Assembly: GCA_017516005.1 (NCBI GenBank)
Contig: JAFWDU010000005.1
Coordinates: 1-64,000 of the forward strand
From: Oscillospiraceae bacterium
Lineage (GTDB): Bacteria; Bacillota; Clostridia; Oscillospirales; Oscillospiraceae
DNA: 64,000 nucleotides
Direction: 5' to 3'
Part shown: piece by piece, positions 1 to 8,704 of the stretch
Numbering within the stretch: the first letter of the stretch is position 1
Layout: the number at the start of each line of letters is the position of its first letter
The notes under the pieces: model-generated
What the model was told of the DNA's origin: nothing
What the model saw: the letters and a program-made list of their open reading frames with translations, nothing else
Database searches by the model: none
Translations under genes and position numbers: made by a program

Positions 1-188
1 CCTTAGTTTGTCCTGAGCATCTATTACTTATACTCAAGAATTTTCGTTGGCTGTTATTCGTTCGTCACGAAAAAACAACTTGTCTTTTTTGTCCAAGGTG
101 CTTTTTATTGCATGTTTCTCGTTGTTTAATTTACAAGGTACACGCGGCTTTCGCCGCTCTCGCTCGTCCGCTTACCGCGAACTCTGCT

Positions 189-217
189 ACTTTACCATCT
201 CATCGAGGATTTGTCAA
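189..217 (-). promoter_or_regulatory. sigma-A promoter P2 reading left (probable rRNA operon)
   Basis: On the minus strand a -35 TTGACA (212-217) and a -10 TAAAGT (189-194) are 17 bp apart. It is the downstream member of a tandem pair that points off the left edge. The sequence downstream (188 to 1, minus) has no convincing ORF and resembles an rRNA operon leader. The rRNA assignment is inference. Confidence 0.6.
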
Positions 218-273
218 GTATTATTTTGCCCTGTGGACAAATTTTCTTGATGCCCTCGTGCGGTGGCTTTGGT

Positions 274-302
274 ATAATATCAAAGCCTCGTCTTTTTGTC
301 AA
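274..302 (-). promoter_or_regulatory. sigma-A promoter P1 reading left (probable rRNA operon)
   Basis: On the minus strand TTGACA (297-302) and TATTAT (274-279) are separated by exactly 17 bp. This is a near-consensus promoter lying 85 bp upstream of a second one. Tandem strong promoters are typical of rRNA operons, which would lie left of the window. Confidence 0.65.
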
Positions 303-344
303 CAGGAAATTTCCAAAATTCTGAAATTCTTTTTTCCACAGGTG

Positions 345-374
345 TTGACAGTTTCTTTCCTGCCATTCTTTAAA
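345..374 (+). promoter_or_regulatory. candidate metA promoter
   Basis: TTGACA (345-350) and TTTAAA (369-374) are 18 bp apart on the plus strand, about 70 bp before the metA start. No SAM riboswitch or T-box could be recognised in the short leader. Confidence 0.45.
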
Positions 375-445
375 AGAAACACTTGCTCCCTTTGGAAAAC
401 TGTGTTACCTTAACGTTACTTCTTATTTATTTGAGGGTGATTCCA

Positions 446-1372
446 ATGCCGATCAGAATTCCGGATTCTCTTCCTGCCCGTGCAGTTCTCGAAAGTGAAC
501 GCATTTTTGTTATGACAGAACATCGTGCACTTCATCAGGATATCCGGCCGCTTCGTGTTCTGATTCTGAACCTGATGCCCACCAAGATTGTGACTGAGAT
601 TCAGCTGATGCGCAAGCTTAGCAATACTCCTCTTCAAATTGATGTTGATCTAATGTATACATCCACCTACAGCAGCAAAAACACGGATCGTGCCTATCTT
701 TCTTCTTTTTATACCACTTTTGATGAAATCAAAGACCAGCGTTATGACGGAATGATCATCACGGGTGCACCTGTGGAAAACATGGCATTTGAAGATGTCG
801 ACTACTGGGATGAACTCTGTCAGATCATGGAGTGGAGTAAAACTCACGTCTATTCTACACTGCACATATGCTGGGGTGCGCAGGCTGGTTTGTATTATCA
901 TTATCAAATTCAGAAATACCCGCTTCCCAAAAAGATTTCCGGCATCTTTCTCCACACGCCTCTGGATCTGACCAGTCCTCTCTTCCGCGGGTTTGACGAT
1001 CAGTTCTATGCGCCTCATTCCAGGTATACGGAAGTCCGGGAGTGGGATATTCGCAAGGTTGAGGATCTGAATCTTCTTGCAACTTCGGATGAAGCCGGTG
1101 TTTTCGCTGTGGAAAGAACGGACGGTCGTCAGGTTTTTATCGTCGGTCATCCGGAATATGATGCCACTACCCTGAAAACGGAATACTTCCGTGACCTTGA
1201 TAAAGGCATTCATCCGGAAATCCCAGCGAACTATTTTCCTAACAACGATCCGTCTCAGCTGCCGGTTGTCAACTGGCGCGCACACGGGCAGCTTCTCTAT
1301 ACGAACTGGCTCAACTATTACGTCTATCAGGTTACTCCCTATGACCTGCGGGATCTAGAGAACCATCCGTAA
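446..1372 (+). CDS. metA: homoserine O-acetyltransferase (MetA family)
   Basis: Acylates homoserine at the start of cytoplasmic methionine synthesis. The 308-residue protein has the whole MetA fold: Cys142 in the ICWGAQAG segment is the nucleophile, and His235 and Glu237 lie in VGHPEY. Residue 111 is Glu (GAPVE). In this family Glu111 is known to favour acetyl-CoA and Gly111 (as in E. coli) succinyl-CoA, so I call it an acetyltransferase despite the usual 'succinyltransferase' label. The ATG at 446 follows GAGGGTG; the upstream in-frame start at 383 would add a non-conserved tail. Monocistronic, with a terminator at 1434-1484. Confidence 0.93.
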   Translation: MPIRIPDSLPARAVLESERIFVMTEHRALHQDIRPLRVLILNLMPTKIVTEIQLMRKLSNTPLQIDVDLMYTSTYSSKNTDRAYLSSFYTTFDEIKDQRYDGMIITGAPVENMAFEDVDYWDELCQIMEWSKTHVYSTLHICWGAQAGLYYHYQIQKYPLPKKISGIFLHTPLDLTSPLFRGFDDQFYAPHSRYTEVREWDIRKVEDLNLLATSDEAGVFAVERTDGRQVFIVGHPEYDATTLKTEYFRDLDKGIHPEIPANYFPNNDPSQLPVVNWRAHGQLLYTNWLNYYVYQVTPYDLRDLENHP

Positions 1373-1433
1373 GTACCTTCAGAAAGCTCCCTGCATTCGC
1401 ATAAAACTCTTTTGTTATCCAATCACCTTCCAT

Positions 1434-1484
1434 AGAACGCAACTCTGACTCCCAAAACAGGCGGTTCAGTGTTGCGTTCTTTTA
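1434..1484 (+). terminator. metA terminator
   Basis: Inverted repeat with arms 1434-1448 and 1466-1480 (14 of 15 paired) followed by a short T run, 60 bp after the metA stop. Confidence 0.65.
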
Positions 1485-1590
1485 CGACCCAATTACGGCG
1501 GCATTCCTGCCTGCTTTCCAGAGGATCCGGTCTCTGATTTTCCTTCCGCTTGTCTTTCTGTTTCCGAACGCGTCAGTGAATAAGTGAAAG

Positions 1591-1640
1591 AATTCCCCAT
1601 AAGCAGTTTCGGCGTTTATCCTCTCTGCTTATGGGGAATT
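1591..1640 (-). terminator. terminator of the xpaC-telA-lemA-TPM operon
   Basis: Perfect 16-bp arms at 1591-1606 and 1625-1640, just after the stop of the TPM gene on the minus strand. The T run is weak. Confidence 0.6.
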
Positions 1641-1669
1641 ACTTAAATCAACCTAATATAATGCGGTAC

Positions 1670-2602
1670 TTAGCGTCTTCCTGCACCGCCGCCTCGTCCG
1701 GCACCGCCGCCGAAGCTTCCGCCGCTGTGTCCGCCAAAGCTTCCGCCGCTGCTGTGACTGCCGCCGAAACTGCTGCCACTGTGTGTGCTATGACTGCCGA
1801 AGCCGCTGCCTCCGGTCCAGTGGTGTGAACTGCCGAAAGAACTCCCCGTATGATTGTTCGGAGGTGTCTTTGGAAAAAGGAACGGCCGAAGAGAATTGAA
1901 CAGGAGAAATGCAGCTCCACCGTGTCCTGACCGCAGAAGAAGAACCATTAAAACAATGACGATCACCCAGACCATAACAGAACTTTCATTCTCCTGGTCA
2001 TAATTCTCATTATAATAATAGTATCCGTTCCCGTTCGGCTCAAAGTATCCCTGGAAGCCGCTGCTGCCTGTGGAAAGATCGCTCATGCTGAACCCGTAAT
2101 AGGAAGCGTACCATTCCAGAATCGCATTCACTGTATTCAGGACCGCAATATCGTATTCTCCCCGGTCGAAGGGATCCCAGAGGTATCGGTCAAGAATTGA
2201 TTCCAGCTTTCCTGCCGTCAATGCGCGTTCAATGCCGACGCCGGCAGTCACCCACCCCTTCCCTTCTCCAGGAACAAGCAGGAGCACAACGCCGTTATTC
2301 TTTTCTGAATCACCGACGCCCCACTGGTTTATGATTTCCTTTGCATATTCCTCTGAATCCAGGCCGCTGGTCAGATAGCGGATCGTGACAACCGCGATTT
2401 CTCCTCCGCAAAGGTCCTTCAGCAGCTTCACTTTTTCAACAATCTCTTTCTCTGTCTGATCCGACAGAATGTCCGCATCGTCTGTGACATAAAGCGCCTC
2501 AGCCGGAGAAACAATGCTCACACTGGTTGCCGCATACCGGCAGCCGCTCAGGAAGAGGAGAAGCACTGCGAGCATGCAGCATATGCGTCTGAACTTTTTC
2601 AT
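1670..2602 (-). CDS. TPM-domain (YgcG-like) lipoprotein
   Basis: A 310-residue envelope protein. The N-terminus has a lipoprotein-type signal (hydrophobic stretch ending LLFLSGC, Cys21). A TPM domain follows at roughly residues 35-170, beginning 'YVTDDADILS', which is typical of the family. A transmembrane segment lies near 212-232. The last 80 residues are a low-complexity Gly/Ser/His tail with repeated GSSFGG units. TPM proteins of this shape often sit beside LemA, as here: its ATG overlaps the lemA stop by 4 bp. Function is unknown; a role in envelope maintenance or photosystem-like repair is known only for distant relatives. Last gene of the operon. Confidence 0.8.
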   Translation of the reverse strand: MKKFRRICCMLAVLLLFLSGCRYAATSVSIVSPAEALYVTDDADILSDQTEKEIVEKVKLLKDLCGGEIAVVTIRYLTSGLDSEEYAKEIINQWGVGDSEKNNGVVLLLVPGEGKGWVTAGVGIERALTAGKLESILDRYLWDPFDRGEYDIAVLNTVNAILEWYASYYGFSMSDLSTGSSGFQGYFEPNGNGYYYYNENYDQENESSVMVWVIVIVLMVLLLRSGHGGAAFLLFNSLRPFLFPKTPPNNHTGSSFGSSHHWTGGSGFGSHSTHSGSSFGGSHSSGGSFGGHSGGSFGGGAGRGGGAGRR

Positions 2603-3231
2603 TCAAACGCCTCCAGTTTTTTCACACCGGTCATGCGGGCAATTGTCCCGGTAGGAAAGGCGGAATAGATCTTGTCGTTGAATTCATAGACAAGCTTATT
2701 GTATTCCACCGCTTCATGGGAGATCGTATCATTGCAGGAGACAAAATTGCGATATGCCTCCAAGCGATACCTGGCATCCTGTTCGGAAAGATCAGCATTT
2801 ACCAGTTTTCCGTTCAAAGCGTCCACAGCATCTGTCAGCGCGAGATTGCGCACGTAGCTTTCATGGGTGCTTTTTGCGGCATACAGTTCTGCAGCTGCGT
2901 CTGAAACAGCTCCTGCTTCCGCAGAAAAATCATAGCGCTGCCCGATTTTCGCAAGCTGCCCAGCGTACTCCATTCGATCCTGCAGGTCTCCGTGGATCGA
3001 ATAGCCCTCATACTGCACGCCTGTGGAAAACTTTTGCTCGATCTTCCGTTCCTGAGCCGCCACGGAGCGCCGGCAGCCAATGCAGAGGCCAAGCAGAATC
3101 GCAATGACCGTCAGAACAACAGCCAAGGCACGGTTCTCCTGAAAAGGAACCTTCTCCGGCTTTGTATCTTCCTTCCAGACCGAGGTAAGGATCTCCTGCG
3201 CGGCTTTCTCCGCAGCCTTATCCTTAGCCAC
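2599..3231 (-). CDS. LemA family membrane protein
   Basis: The 210-residue protein has a cytoplasmic N-terminus, one membrane span near residues 33-53, and a helical LemA domain. The C-terminal stretch YNKLVYEFNDKI...FPTG...KKLEAFE is the most diagnostic part. It starts with GTG inside the end of telA (8-bp overlap) and ends inside the TPM start, so the three genes are translationally coupled. LemA proteins are widespread envelope proteins of unclear biochemical role. The N-terminal 30 residues are charged and unlike standard LemA, so the start could lie further in. Confidence 0.8.
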   Translation of the reverse strand: MAKDKAAEKAAQEILTSVWKEDTKPEKVPFQENRALAVVLTVIAILLGLCIGCRRSVAAQERKIEQKFSTGVQYEGYSIHGDLQDRMEYAGQLAKIGQRYDFSAEAGAVSDAAAELYAAKSTHESYVRNLALTDAVDALNGKLVNADLSEQDARYRLEAYRNFVSCNDTISHEAVEYNKLVYEFNDKIYSAFPTGTIARMTGVKKLEAFE

Positions 3232-4372
3232 GGACTTCCAGAAGCTTCTGCTTCAGCTCGCCCTCAATTCTGCGAAGCTCCACTTCCGCCTCTCTGCGCT
3301 TCTGTGCACCCTCCGTCTGGATTCTGAGAACCTCATCCAGCGTGGAGATAAGCTGCTCATTGGTATGCTTCAGGGTCTCGATATCCACAATACCGCGCTC
3401 GGATTCCTTTGCGGTCTCAATGGTCGCAACCTTAAGCATATCCGCATTCTTCTCGAGAAGCTCGTTGGTCAGGTTGGTGACAGCCTGCTGTGCCTGCATG
3501 GCCTGCTGGGAATGATGAATGCCAAGCGCCAGAACCATCTGGCTCTTCCACAGCGGGATGGTATTGACAAGGCTGGTCTGGATCTTCTCAGTCATGAGGG
3601 TATCATTGTTCTGGATCATCCGGATCTGCGGACCCATCTGCAGACTGATGACTCTGGTCAGTTCCAGATCATGGAGTTTCTTTTCAAAGCGGTCGCAGAG
3701 ATTGGCATAGTCGTTCGCCTTCTGCGCATCTTCCGCCTTCCCGGTCTCAAGCGCTGTGTTGCGGAGCTCCACCAGCGTGGTTTCCCGCTCGGTCTTCAGT
3801 TTCTGCTGGCCGGCAAGAATGTACATGGTCAGCTGCTTGTAATAGTCCAGATTCTTGTCATACATCTGGTCCAGAATCGCAATATCCTTCAGAAGGGTAA
3901 CCTGATGATTCTCCAGCTGATTGGCAATGTGATCCACATTGGTCTCGACCTTGTTGTACTTTGCGGTCATGACTTCCAGACTGCTCTTTGCCTTTTTAAA
4001 CAGGCCGCCCAGTCCCTTGCGCTCTTCATCCGCGGAAAAGCTCTTCAGTTCTACCACCAGGCTGGCTACCATATTGCCGACTTCGCCCATGTCGCGGGTC
4101 TTTACCGTTTCCAGAGTGTTCTCAGAAAAAACCGCGATATTCTTCTGGGCACCGGCGCCGTACTGGAGCACCATCGTGGAGTTCGCAATATCAATCTTGT
4201 CTGCAAAGTCCAGGACAATCTGCCGCTCCTCTTCCGTCAGCTGGCTCATATCCGGGCCGGCTTCCGGTGCGGGCTTTGCATCAGTAACACTCAGAGCCTC
4301 TGTGGTCGGTACTTCCAGCTTCGGGGAATCCAAATCGGGGGTCAGGGTCAGCTGAGGAATTTTCTCATCCAT
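3224..4372 (-). CDS. telA: toxic anion resistance protein, TelA family
   Basis: A 382-residue, mostly alpha-helical, soluble protein of normal TelA length. After a variable acidic N-terminus (about 45 residues) it contains the conserved helical core with 'LTRVISLQMGPQIRMIQNND' and 'NTIPLWKSQMVLALG', which are hallmarks of TelA/KlaA. The family is linked to tellurite and cell-wall-active stress tolerance, but its mechanism is not settled. It lies directly downstream of an XpaC gene, the usual partner in Firmicutes, and overlaps lemA. Start ATG at 4372 is preceded by AAAGGAG at 8 nt. Confidence 0.9.
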   Translation of the reverse strand: MDEKIPQLTLTPDLDSPKLEVPTTEALSVTDAKPAPEAGPDMSQLTEEERQIVLDFADKIDIANSTMVLQYGAGAQKNIAVFSENTLETVKTRDMGEVGNMVASLVVELKSFSADEERKGLGGLFKKAKSSLEVMTAKYNKVETNVDHIANQLENHQVTLLKDIAILDQMYDKNLDYYKQLTMYILAGQQKLKTERETTLVELRNTALETGKAEDAQKANDYANLCDRFEKKLHDLELTRVISLQMGPQIRMIQNNDTLMTEKIQTSLVNTIPLWKSQMVLALGIHHSQQAMQAQQAVTNLTNELLEKNADMLKVATIETAKESERGIVDIETLKHTNEQLISTLDEVLRIQTEGAQKRREAEVELRRIEGELKQKLLEVRG

Positions 4373-4395
4373 GTTGCATTACTCCTTTACATATT

Positions 4396-5043
4396 TCACT
4401 TGGTTTGTGTTTTCTCTTTTGTGTTCCAATCCTGGGAGGCAAGCATCTGTTCAAGCACCTGCACATCAGCGGTGATGTCCACAACTTCCTTCTGATAAAG
4501 GCCGTCAAGCTGCCGCCGGAATGCGGAAAGGATTGTGTCCATCGCGCCTTCAATCTTCCCCAGCGCCTGAGAAACGTTTCCGGACTGCTTTGCTCTGTCC
4601 TGAAGCACGCTGTACTGTTCCAGAAGCTTCAGCGTTGTCGGAAGGTAATAATTCATGAATCGGCGTATTTGCGGAAGCTTTCCGGGATCCTCACGGACTG
4701 TTTCAAAAATCTTTCCTGTCAGGTCCTCCATCTCATCCATCTGAGCGGATAGCTTCTCATCCGGAATGGCGCGATTCAGATCCCGGATTTTCTTCAGCGC
4801 CTGTTTTCCTTCGAGGATCATGGCATCAAGTGCTTCATTTCCGGTTGTTTCCGGAACTTCCACGGTAATGCTTCTTCCGGGAAAAATCTTTTTCAGGATC
4901 AAAAATGCGCCGATGCTGAGCAAGATGGGAAATAACAGGTGCCATGGCCTGTAGAGAGGGAAAATCAGTCCATACAGCAACCATACGGCACCAATGCCCA
5001 GGATGGGGATTGCAGACTGTCTGACAACGGTTTTCTTCAACAT
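4396..5043 (-). CDS. XpaC family protein (5-bromo-4-chloroindolyl phosphate hydrolysis family)
   Basis: A 215-residue protein with two hydrophobic segments near the N-terminus (about residues 12-30 and 35-52), then a long helical cytoplasmic region, as in XpaC. The open frame extends much further upstream to 5595, but that part covers the divergent promoters and rpe on the other strand. The ATG at 5043 is preceded by GGCGGTGAG and lies about 35 nt after the promoter at 5077-5105, which fixes the start. First gene of the xpaC-telA-lemA-TPM operon. Biochemical function unknown. Confidence 0.83.
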   Translation of the reverse strand: MLKKTVVRQSAIPILGIGAVWLLYGLIFPLYRPWHLLFPILLSIGAFLILKKIFPGRSITVEVPETTGNEALDAMILEGKQALKKIRDLNRAIPDEKLSAQMDEMEDLTGKIFETVREDPGKLPQIRRFMNYYLPTTLKLLEQYSVLQDRAKQSGNVSQALGKIEGAMDTILSAFRRQLDGLYQKEVVDITADVQVLEQMLASQDWNTKEKTQTK

Positions 5044-5076
5044 CTCACCGCCTTCCCGCATGCGTTTTATGACAAT

Positions 5077-5105
5077 ATTGTATACCCCTTTGTCTCTCCC
5101 GTCAA
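5077..5105 (-). promoter_or_regulatory. promoter of the xpaC-telA-lemA-TPM operon
   Basis: Minus-strand TTGACG (5100-5105) and TACAAT (5077-5082) with 17-bp spacing, 34 bp before the xpaC ATG. It diverges from the rpe promoter at 5221-5249. Confidence 0.7.
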
Positions 5106-5220
5106 GAAAATCGGATGAATCCGGAATTATCCCGAATCTGCTGTTTTCATAGTTCTCCCTACACAAAAATAACTGAATGATCTTCTTCTCATTCTTTCTG
5201 GATTTCGGAAAAATCAGCAA

Positions 5221-5249
5221 TTGACAGGGTCGGAGAATGCAGGTAAACT
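5221..5249 (+). promoter_or_regulatory. rpe promoter
   Basis: TTGACA (5221-5226) and TAAACT (5244-5249) with 17-bp spacing, 80 bp before rpe. The leader contains a small inverted repeat (TACTGT...ACAGTA, about 5280-5298). Confidence 0.65.
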
Positions 5250-5328
5250 GAAAAGCAGAAAAGATAAAGCAACGGAATTGTACTGTGATCCATACAGTAA
5301 CGCATGACGATCCACAGGGGGCTTTCAT

Positions 5329-5994
5329 ATGATTAAAATCGCACCGTCTATCCTTTCTGCAGACTTTGTGAATCTGGAGCGGGATATCCGTCATCTCAGT
5401 GCATGCGGAGCGGATTATATCCATGTGGATGTGATGGATGGGTTGTTCGTTCCAAATATTACCATTGGGTTTCCTGTCCTTTCCGCCATCAATGGAATAA
5501 CGGATACGCCTCTGGACGTGCATCTGATGATTGACCGTCCGATCCGCTATGTGGAGCGTTTTGTAGATGCCGGTGCTGACATTCTCACGCTCCATTATGA
5601 ATCTGACACAGACGAGAATACCCTGGACGCTCTGAAAAGGATCCGGAATTGCGGGGCGAAATCAGCTCTTGCACTGAAGCCGGGCACTCCTGCAGAAGCA
5701 GTGATTCCCCTTCTTCCCTATTGCGATATGGTTCTGATTATGACGGTAGAACCCGGATTCGGAGGACAAAGCTTTATGGCAGATATGATGCCGAAGCTGG
5801 AAAAGATCTGTTCCTGGTGCAGCCGGGAGCAGCTGAACTGTGAGTTTGAGGTGGACGGCGGAGTATCGGAGAAAACGGCCCGTCAATGTGTCCAGGCCGG
5901 TGCGAATGTCCTGGTTACAGGCAATGCGCTGTTCCGAGCGCCGGATATTGCTTCATTTATCCAAGCCCTGAAAGCCCTGGAGGCGTACGTATGA
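5329..5994 (+). CDS. rpe: ribulose-phosphate 3-epimerase
   Basis: Interconverts ribulose-5-phosphate and xylulose-5-phosphate in the pentose phosphate pathway. At 221 residues it has the normal length and the whole TIM-barrel motif set: APSILSADF at the N-terminus, HVDVMDGLFVPN, HLMI, MTVEPGFGGQSF and EVDGGV near the C-terminus. The Asp/His metal ligands lie in these motifs. The stop codon overlaps the start of the following DUF975 gene (ATGA), indicating coupling. RBS ACAGGGGG precedes the ATG. Confidence 0.96.
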   Translation: MIKIAPSILSADFVNLERDIRHLSACGADYIHVDVMDGLFVPNITIGFPVLSAINGITDTPLDVHLMIDRPIRYVERFVDAGADILTLHYESDTDENTLDALKRIRNCGAKSALALKPGTPAEAVIPLLPYCDMVLIMTVEPGFGGQSFMADMMPKLEKICSWCSREQLNCEFEVDGGVSEKTARQCVQAGANVLVTGNALFRAPDIASFIQALKALEAYV

Positions 5995-6791
5995 ATATCG
6001 CACTTATCCGGTCCGATGCCAGGCAGACGCTTCAGCACGCGAAAGTCAGTCCGTTCCTTGTAACAGCCTGTTTTCTGGCAATTCTCTATGCAGTCCTGAT
6101 CTGCTACAACGTCTTCACAATCTGGTACAGCTATGCCATTGATGCTTCCCCCGGAGGATTGGACGCCATGAACCGGGTCGGACGGTATTATACTTTTGCG
6201 ACGGTCTCCCCTATACTTGTCACGCTGTTCAGCAATTCCGCTTACGGACTGTACTCGGGCTACACGCTCTCCCTTTCCCGGGACGCCAATGCAGATCTCC
6301 GGACGCTTCTTCAGGGATTCCGCCTTTTTGGCAAGCTTCTGTTTCTTACTCTGCTGATCAGCTTTTTCACGTTTCTCTGGGCATGCCTGTTCGTTATCCC
6401 CGGTTTCATTGCCATGTACCGCTACCGTCTGAGCTATCATATCCTGTTTGATCATCCGGAGTATTCCGCCTTCCAGGCGCTGGAAGAATCAAAGCGTCTG
6501 ACCTATGGCCATAAACTGGATCTGTTTATGCTGGATCTGAGCTTCTTCTATTTTTATCTTCTGGCATTCGGCGGAAATATCGTTATGAATTTCCCGTTTT
6601 ATTATCCATTGGAGAATCCGGGAATGGCCGCGGATCTGAAATTCTTTCTCCTTGGCACAGTACTGATCATGGTGGGAGAATTCCTGTTCCTTCCACATCT
6701 TCGAACGAGTCTCACACAGGCATATCTTTCCATTCTGGAGGAAGACACCAGCCCTGCGGATGGATCCGGCCCCTGGCTGCCCGAGCCGTAA
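5991..6791 (+). CDS. DUF975 family integral membrane protein
   Basis: A 266-residue protein with about five hydrophobic segments. It has the 'LFVIPGFIAMYRYRLSYHILFDHPEYSAFQALEESKRLTYGHKLDLFMLDLSF' pattern (conserved PG...Y and ESK-x-M/L-G-xK) that defines DUF975. The start ATG at 5991 overlaps the rpe stop. The function of the family is unknown. Ends just before a bidirectional terminator. Confidence 0.85.
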   Translation: MNIALIRSDARQTLQHAKVSPFLVTACFLAILYAVLICYNVFTIWYSYAIDASPGGLDAMNRVGRYYTFATVSPILVTLFSNSAYGLYSGYTLSLSRDANADLRTLLQGFRLFGKLLFLTLLISFFTFLWACLFVIPGFIAMYRYRLSYHILFDHPEYSAFQALEESKRLTYGHKLDLFMLDLSFFYFYLLAFGGNIVMNFPFYYPLENPGMAADLKFFLLGTVLIMVGEFLFLPHLRTSLTQAYLSILEEDTSPADGSGPWLPEP

Positions 6792-6807
6792 TGAATCCCG
6801 ACGAAAA

Positions 6808-6840
6808 TGACCGCATCCGTAAAAAGCACGGATGCGGTCA
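6808..6840. terminator. bidirectional terminator between DUF975 and PRTase genes
   Basis: Perfect 13-bp arms 6808-6820 and 6828-6840 with a 7-nt loop between convergent genes. Confidence 0.75.
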
Positions 6841-6852
6841 TCTGCATATTTA

Positions 6853-7410
6853 TTATTCTTTGACGCTTCCGTCCGGATTGAACAGAGGCAGCGGTTCCAG
6901 GAAGAGAATATCCTTGCGGTACTGGGCTTCACCTTCTGCAAGAATTGCGGCTTTGCCTGCAACGATGCCGCCGGCTGCTTCCACGAGCTTCTCAATCGCA
7001 GTCAGGCTCTCACCTGTGGAAATCACATCGTCCACAAGGAGAATCCGCTTGCCCTTCATCAGCTCCGCGTCAGCCTTGTCCAGATACAGATGCTGCTCCT
7101 TGGCCGTTGTAATGGAATGAACGGTTGTCTCAAAAACGCCGGTCATGTACAGCTTGGGACTCTTACGTGCTAGGAAGTATTTGTTCTGACCGCTCTGTCG
7201 GGCCATCTCATGGATCAGGGGAATGCCCTTTGCTTCGGCGGTCAGCATATAGTCGTATTCCGGAGCAATCTTCAAGAGACCTGCCGCAGTTGCAACCGTC
7301 AGTTCCACGTCGCCGAAAATAACAAAAGCACCGATGGAGAGGTTCTCGTCCACCGGGCAGATCGGAAGATCCCGTGTGACGCCGTTAATTGTAATCCGAT
7401 AGGTTTTCAT
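6853..7410 (-). CDS. type I phosphoribosyltransferase (adenine/xanthine PRTase-like)
   Basis: The 185-residue protein has the PRPP-binding signature RILLVDDVISTGES at residues 122-135 and an Apt-like N-terminal part. It likely transfers ribose phosphate to a purine base in salvage. The base specificity cannot be read from the sequence; many genomes label this group adenine phosphoribosyltransferase-like. Monocistronic, with a perfect consensus promoter only about 40 bp upstream, so no purine riboswitch fits in the leader. Confidence 0.8.
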   Translation of the reverse strand: MKTYRITINGVTRDLPICPVDENLSIGAFVIFGDVELTVATAAGLLKIAPEYDYMLTAEAKGIPLIHEMARQSGQNKYFLARKSPKLYMTGVFETTVHSITTAKEQHLYLDKADAELMKGKRILLVDDVISTGESLTAIEKLVEAAGGIVAGKAAILAEGEAQYRKDILFLEPLPLFNPDGSVKE

Positions 7411-7452
7411 TGTCTCAATCCCTCCAGAGGAAGATTCTTTTTTTCCAAAGTG

Positions 7453-7481
7453 ATTATATCCCCGGCAGGAACGGCTGTCAA
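7453..7481 (-). promoter_or_regulatory. PRTase promoter (perfect consensus)
   Basis: Minus-strand TTGACA (7476-7481) and TATAAT (7453-7458) with 17-bp spacing; both boxes match the sigma-A consensus exactly. Confidence 0.8.
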
Positions 7482-7622
7482 CTGGATCACAGGTTCATGA
7501 CAGGATCTGAAAAGAAAAATGCATATCACTTTTCAAAACGCCGGTTTCATGCTACACTGAAATGGGACTGCGTCTCGCGTCCCGCAATACGTTTCATTCT
7601 GATCCGGAAAGGAAGCGATATT

Positions 7623-8693
7623 ATGAATCTTAAACTGGATACCAGTATTCCCTATGCCATTGCTCTGGAAGGCGGCGGTGCAAAAGGCGCCTATGAGATC
7701 GGTGTTTGGAAAGCACTTCAGGAAGCCGGCATTCAGTACTGCGCGGTTTCCGGCACCTCGGTCGGTGCTCTGAATGGCGCCCTGATGGTCATGGGAGATC
7801 TGGAAAGAGCGATAGAAATCTGGAAAGAAGTAAGTTTCAGCAAAGTCATGAATCTTGAAGGCATAAATGAAGAGGATTTCAGCCGCGTACTGGGCGGAGA
7901 GTTTGAACTCTCTGATCTGAGCGGACTTCTGCCGAAATTCTTTGAAATCATCCGTTCCGGCGGTCTTGATGTCGCTCCTCTGCGGGACTGGGTGCGGGAA
8001 GTGGTCGATGCCGAAATGGTCAAGCAGTCAGAGATTCCCCTCTTTGTCAACACTGTTTCTCTCTCTGAAATGAAAGATCTGGAAATCCGGGTCAGTGATC
8101 TATCCCCGGATGAAATCATTGATATGCTCCTGGCCAGCGCGTATCATCCCGCCTTCCGGCAGTCACGCCTCGGCGGAAAATTCTACACAGACGGCGGTTT
8201 TGCAGATTCTCTGCCGCTCCATGTTCTGGTGGAGAACGGATACAAGCAGATCATTGCCGTGCGTATTCCCGGTCACGGTGTGGAGCGGCATTTCAAGGTG
8301 CCGGAAGATGTCAATGTAACCTATATTACAACCAATGAGGACCTGGGTAGTGCCCTCAATTTCACACAGGAGCAGTCTCTTCAGGATCTGGAGATCGGCT
8401 ACTATGATGCAAAGCGAGTTCTCTACGGGCTCAGTGGAATCCATTACTATGTTGAACGTTCCCTGACTGATCTTCAGGCACTGGAACTGCTTATCCAGCA
8501 TGCGCCGGAGGGAACCAGCCTTCGAAATTACTGTGAAAAAGTTCTGCCTGCCATGGCAGAACGTCTTGAAGTACCGGAGGGATCTTACTACGATATTCTG
8601 ATTGCGCTCCGTGAGCAGACAGCCGAAAGCCGGAACCTTCCCAAAATGCAGATTTATACGGATGAGGAATTTCTGAGTCTGACCCAGCAGTAA
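7623..8693 (+). CDS. patatin-like phospholipase
   Basis: A predicted cytoplasmic lipid acyl hydrolase of 356 residues. The oxyanion-hole motif GGGAKG is at residues 17-22, the nucleophile elbow GTSVG with Ser46 is at 44-48, and the catalytic Asp is in DGG at 190-192. The Ser-Asp dyad is therefore complete. The C-terminal 140 residues are not patatin core and may bind a lipid or protein partner. The ATG at 7623 follows GGAAAGGAAG; the longer open frame from 7410 crosses the divergent promoter and was not used. Physiological substrate unknown. Confidence 0.88.
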   Translation: MNLKLDTSIPYAIALEGGGAKGAYEIGVWKALQEAGIQYCAVSGTSVGALNGALMVMGDLERAIEIWKEVSFSKVMNLEGINEEDFSRVLGGEFELSDLSGLLPKFFEIIRSGGLDVAPLRDWVREVVDAEMVKQSEIPLFVNTVSLSEMKDLEIRVSDLSPDEIIDMLLASAYHPAFRQSRLGGKFYTDGGFADSLPLHVLVENGYKQIIAVRIPGHGVERHFKVPEDVNVTYITTNEDLGSALNFTQEQSLQDLEIGYYDAKRVLYGLSGIHYYVERSLTDLQALELLIQHAPEGTSLRNYCEKVLPAMAERLEVPEGSYYDILIALREQTAESRNLPKMQIYTDEEFLSLTQQ

Positions 8694-8704
8694 ACCAGCA
8701 GCTT

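Noticed and set aside
47-413. Open frames at 47-250 and 108-413
   Set aside because: They lie on a promoter and leader region, have no SD or family resemblance, and overlap two minus-strand consensus promoters.
3365-4495. Long plus-strand frame opposite telA (376 residues)
   Set aside because: Shadow of telA: the minus frame has clear family motifs and coupling; the plus frame has no SD or recognisable domain.
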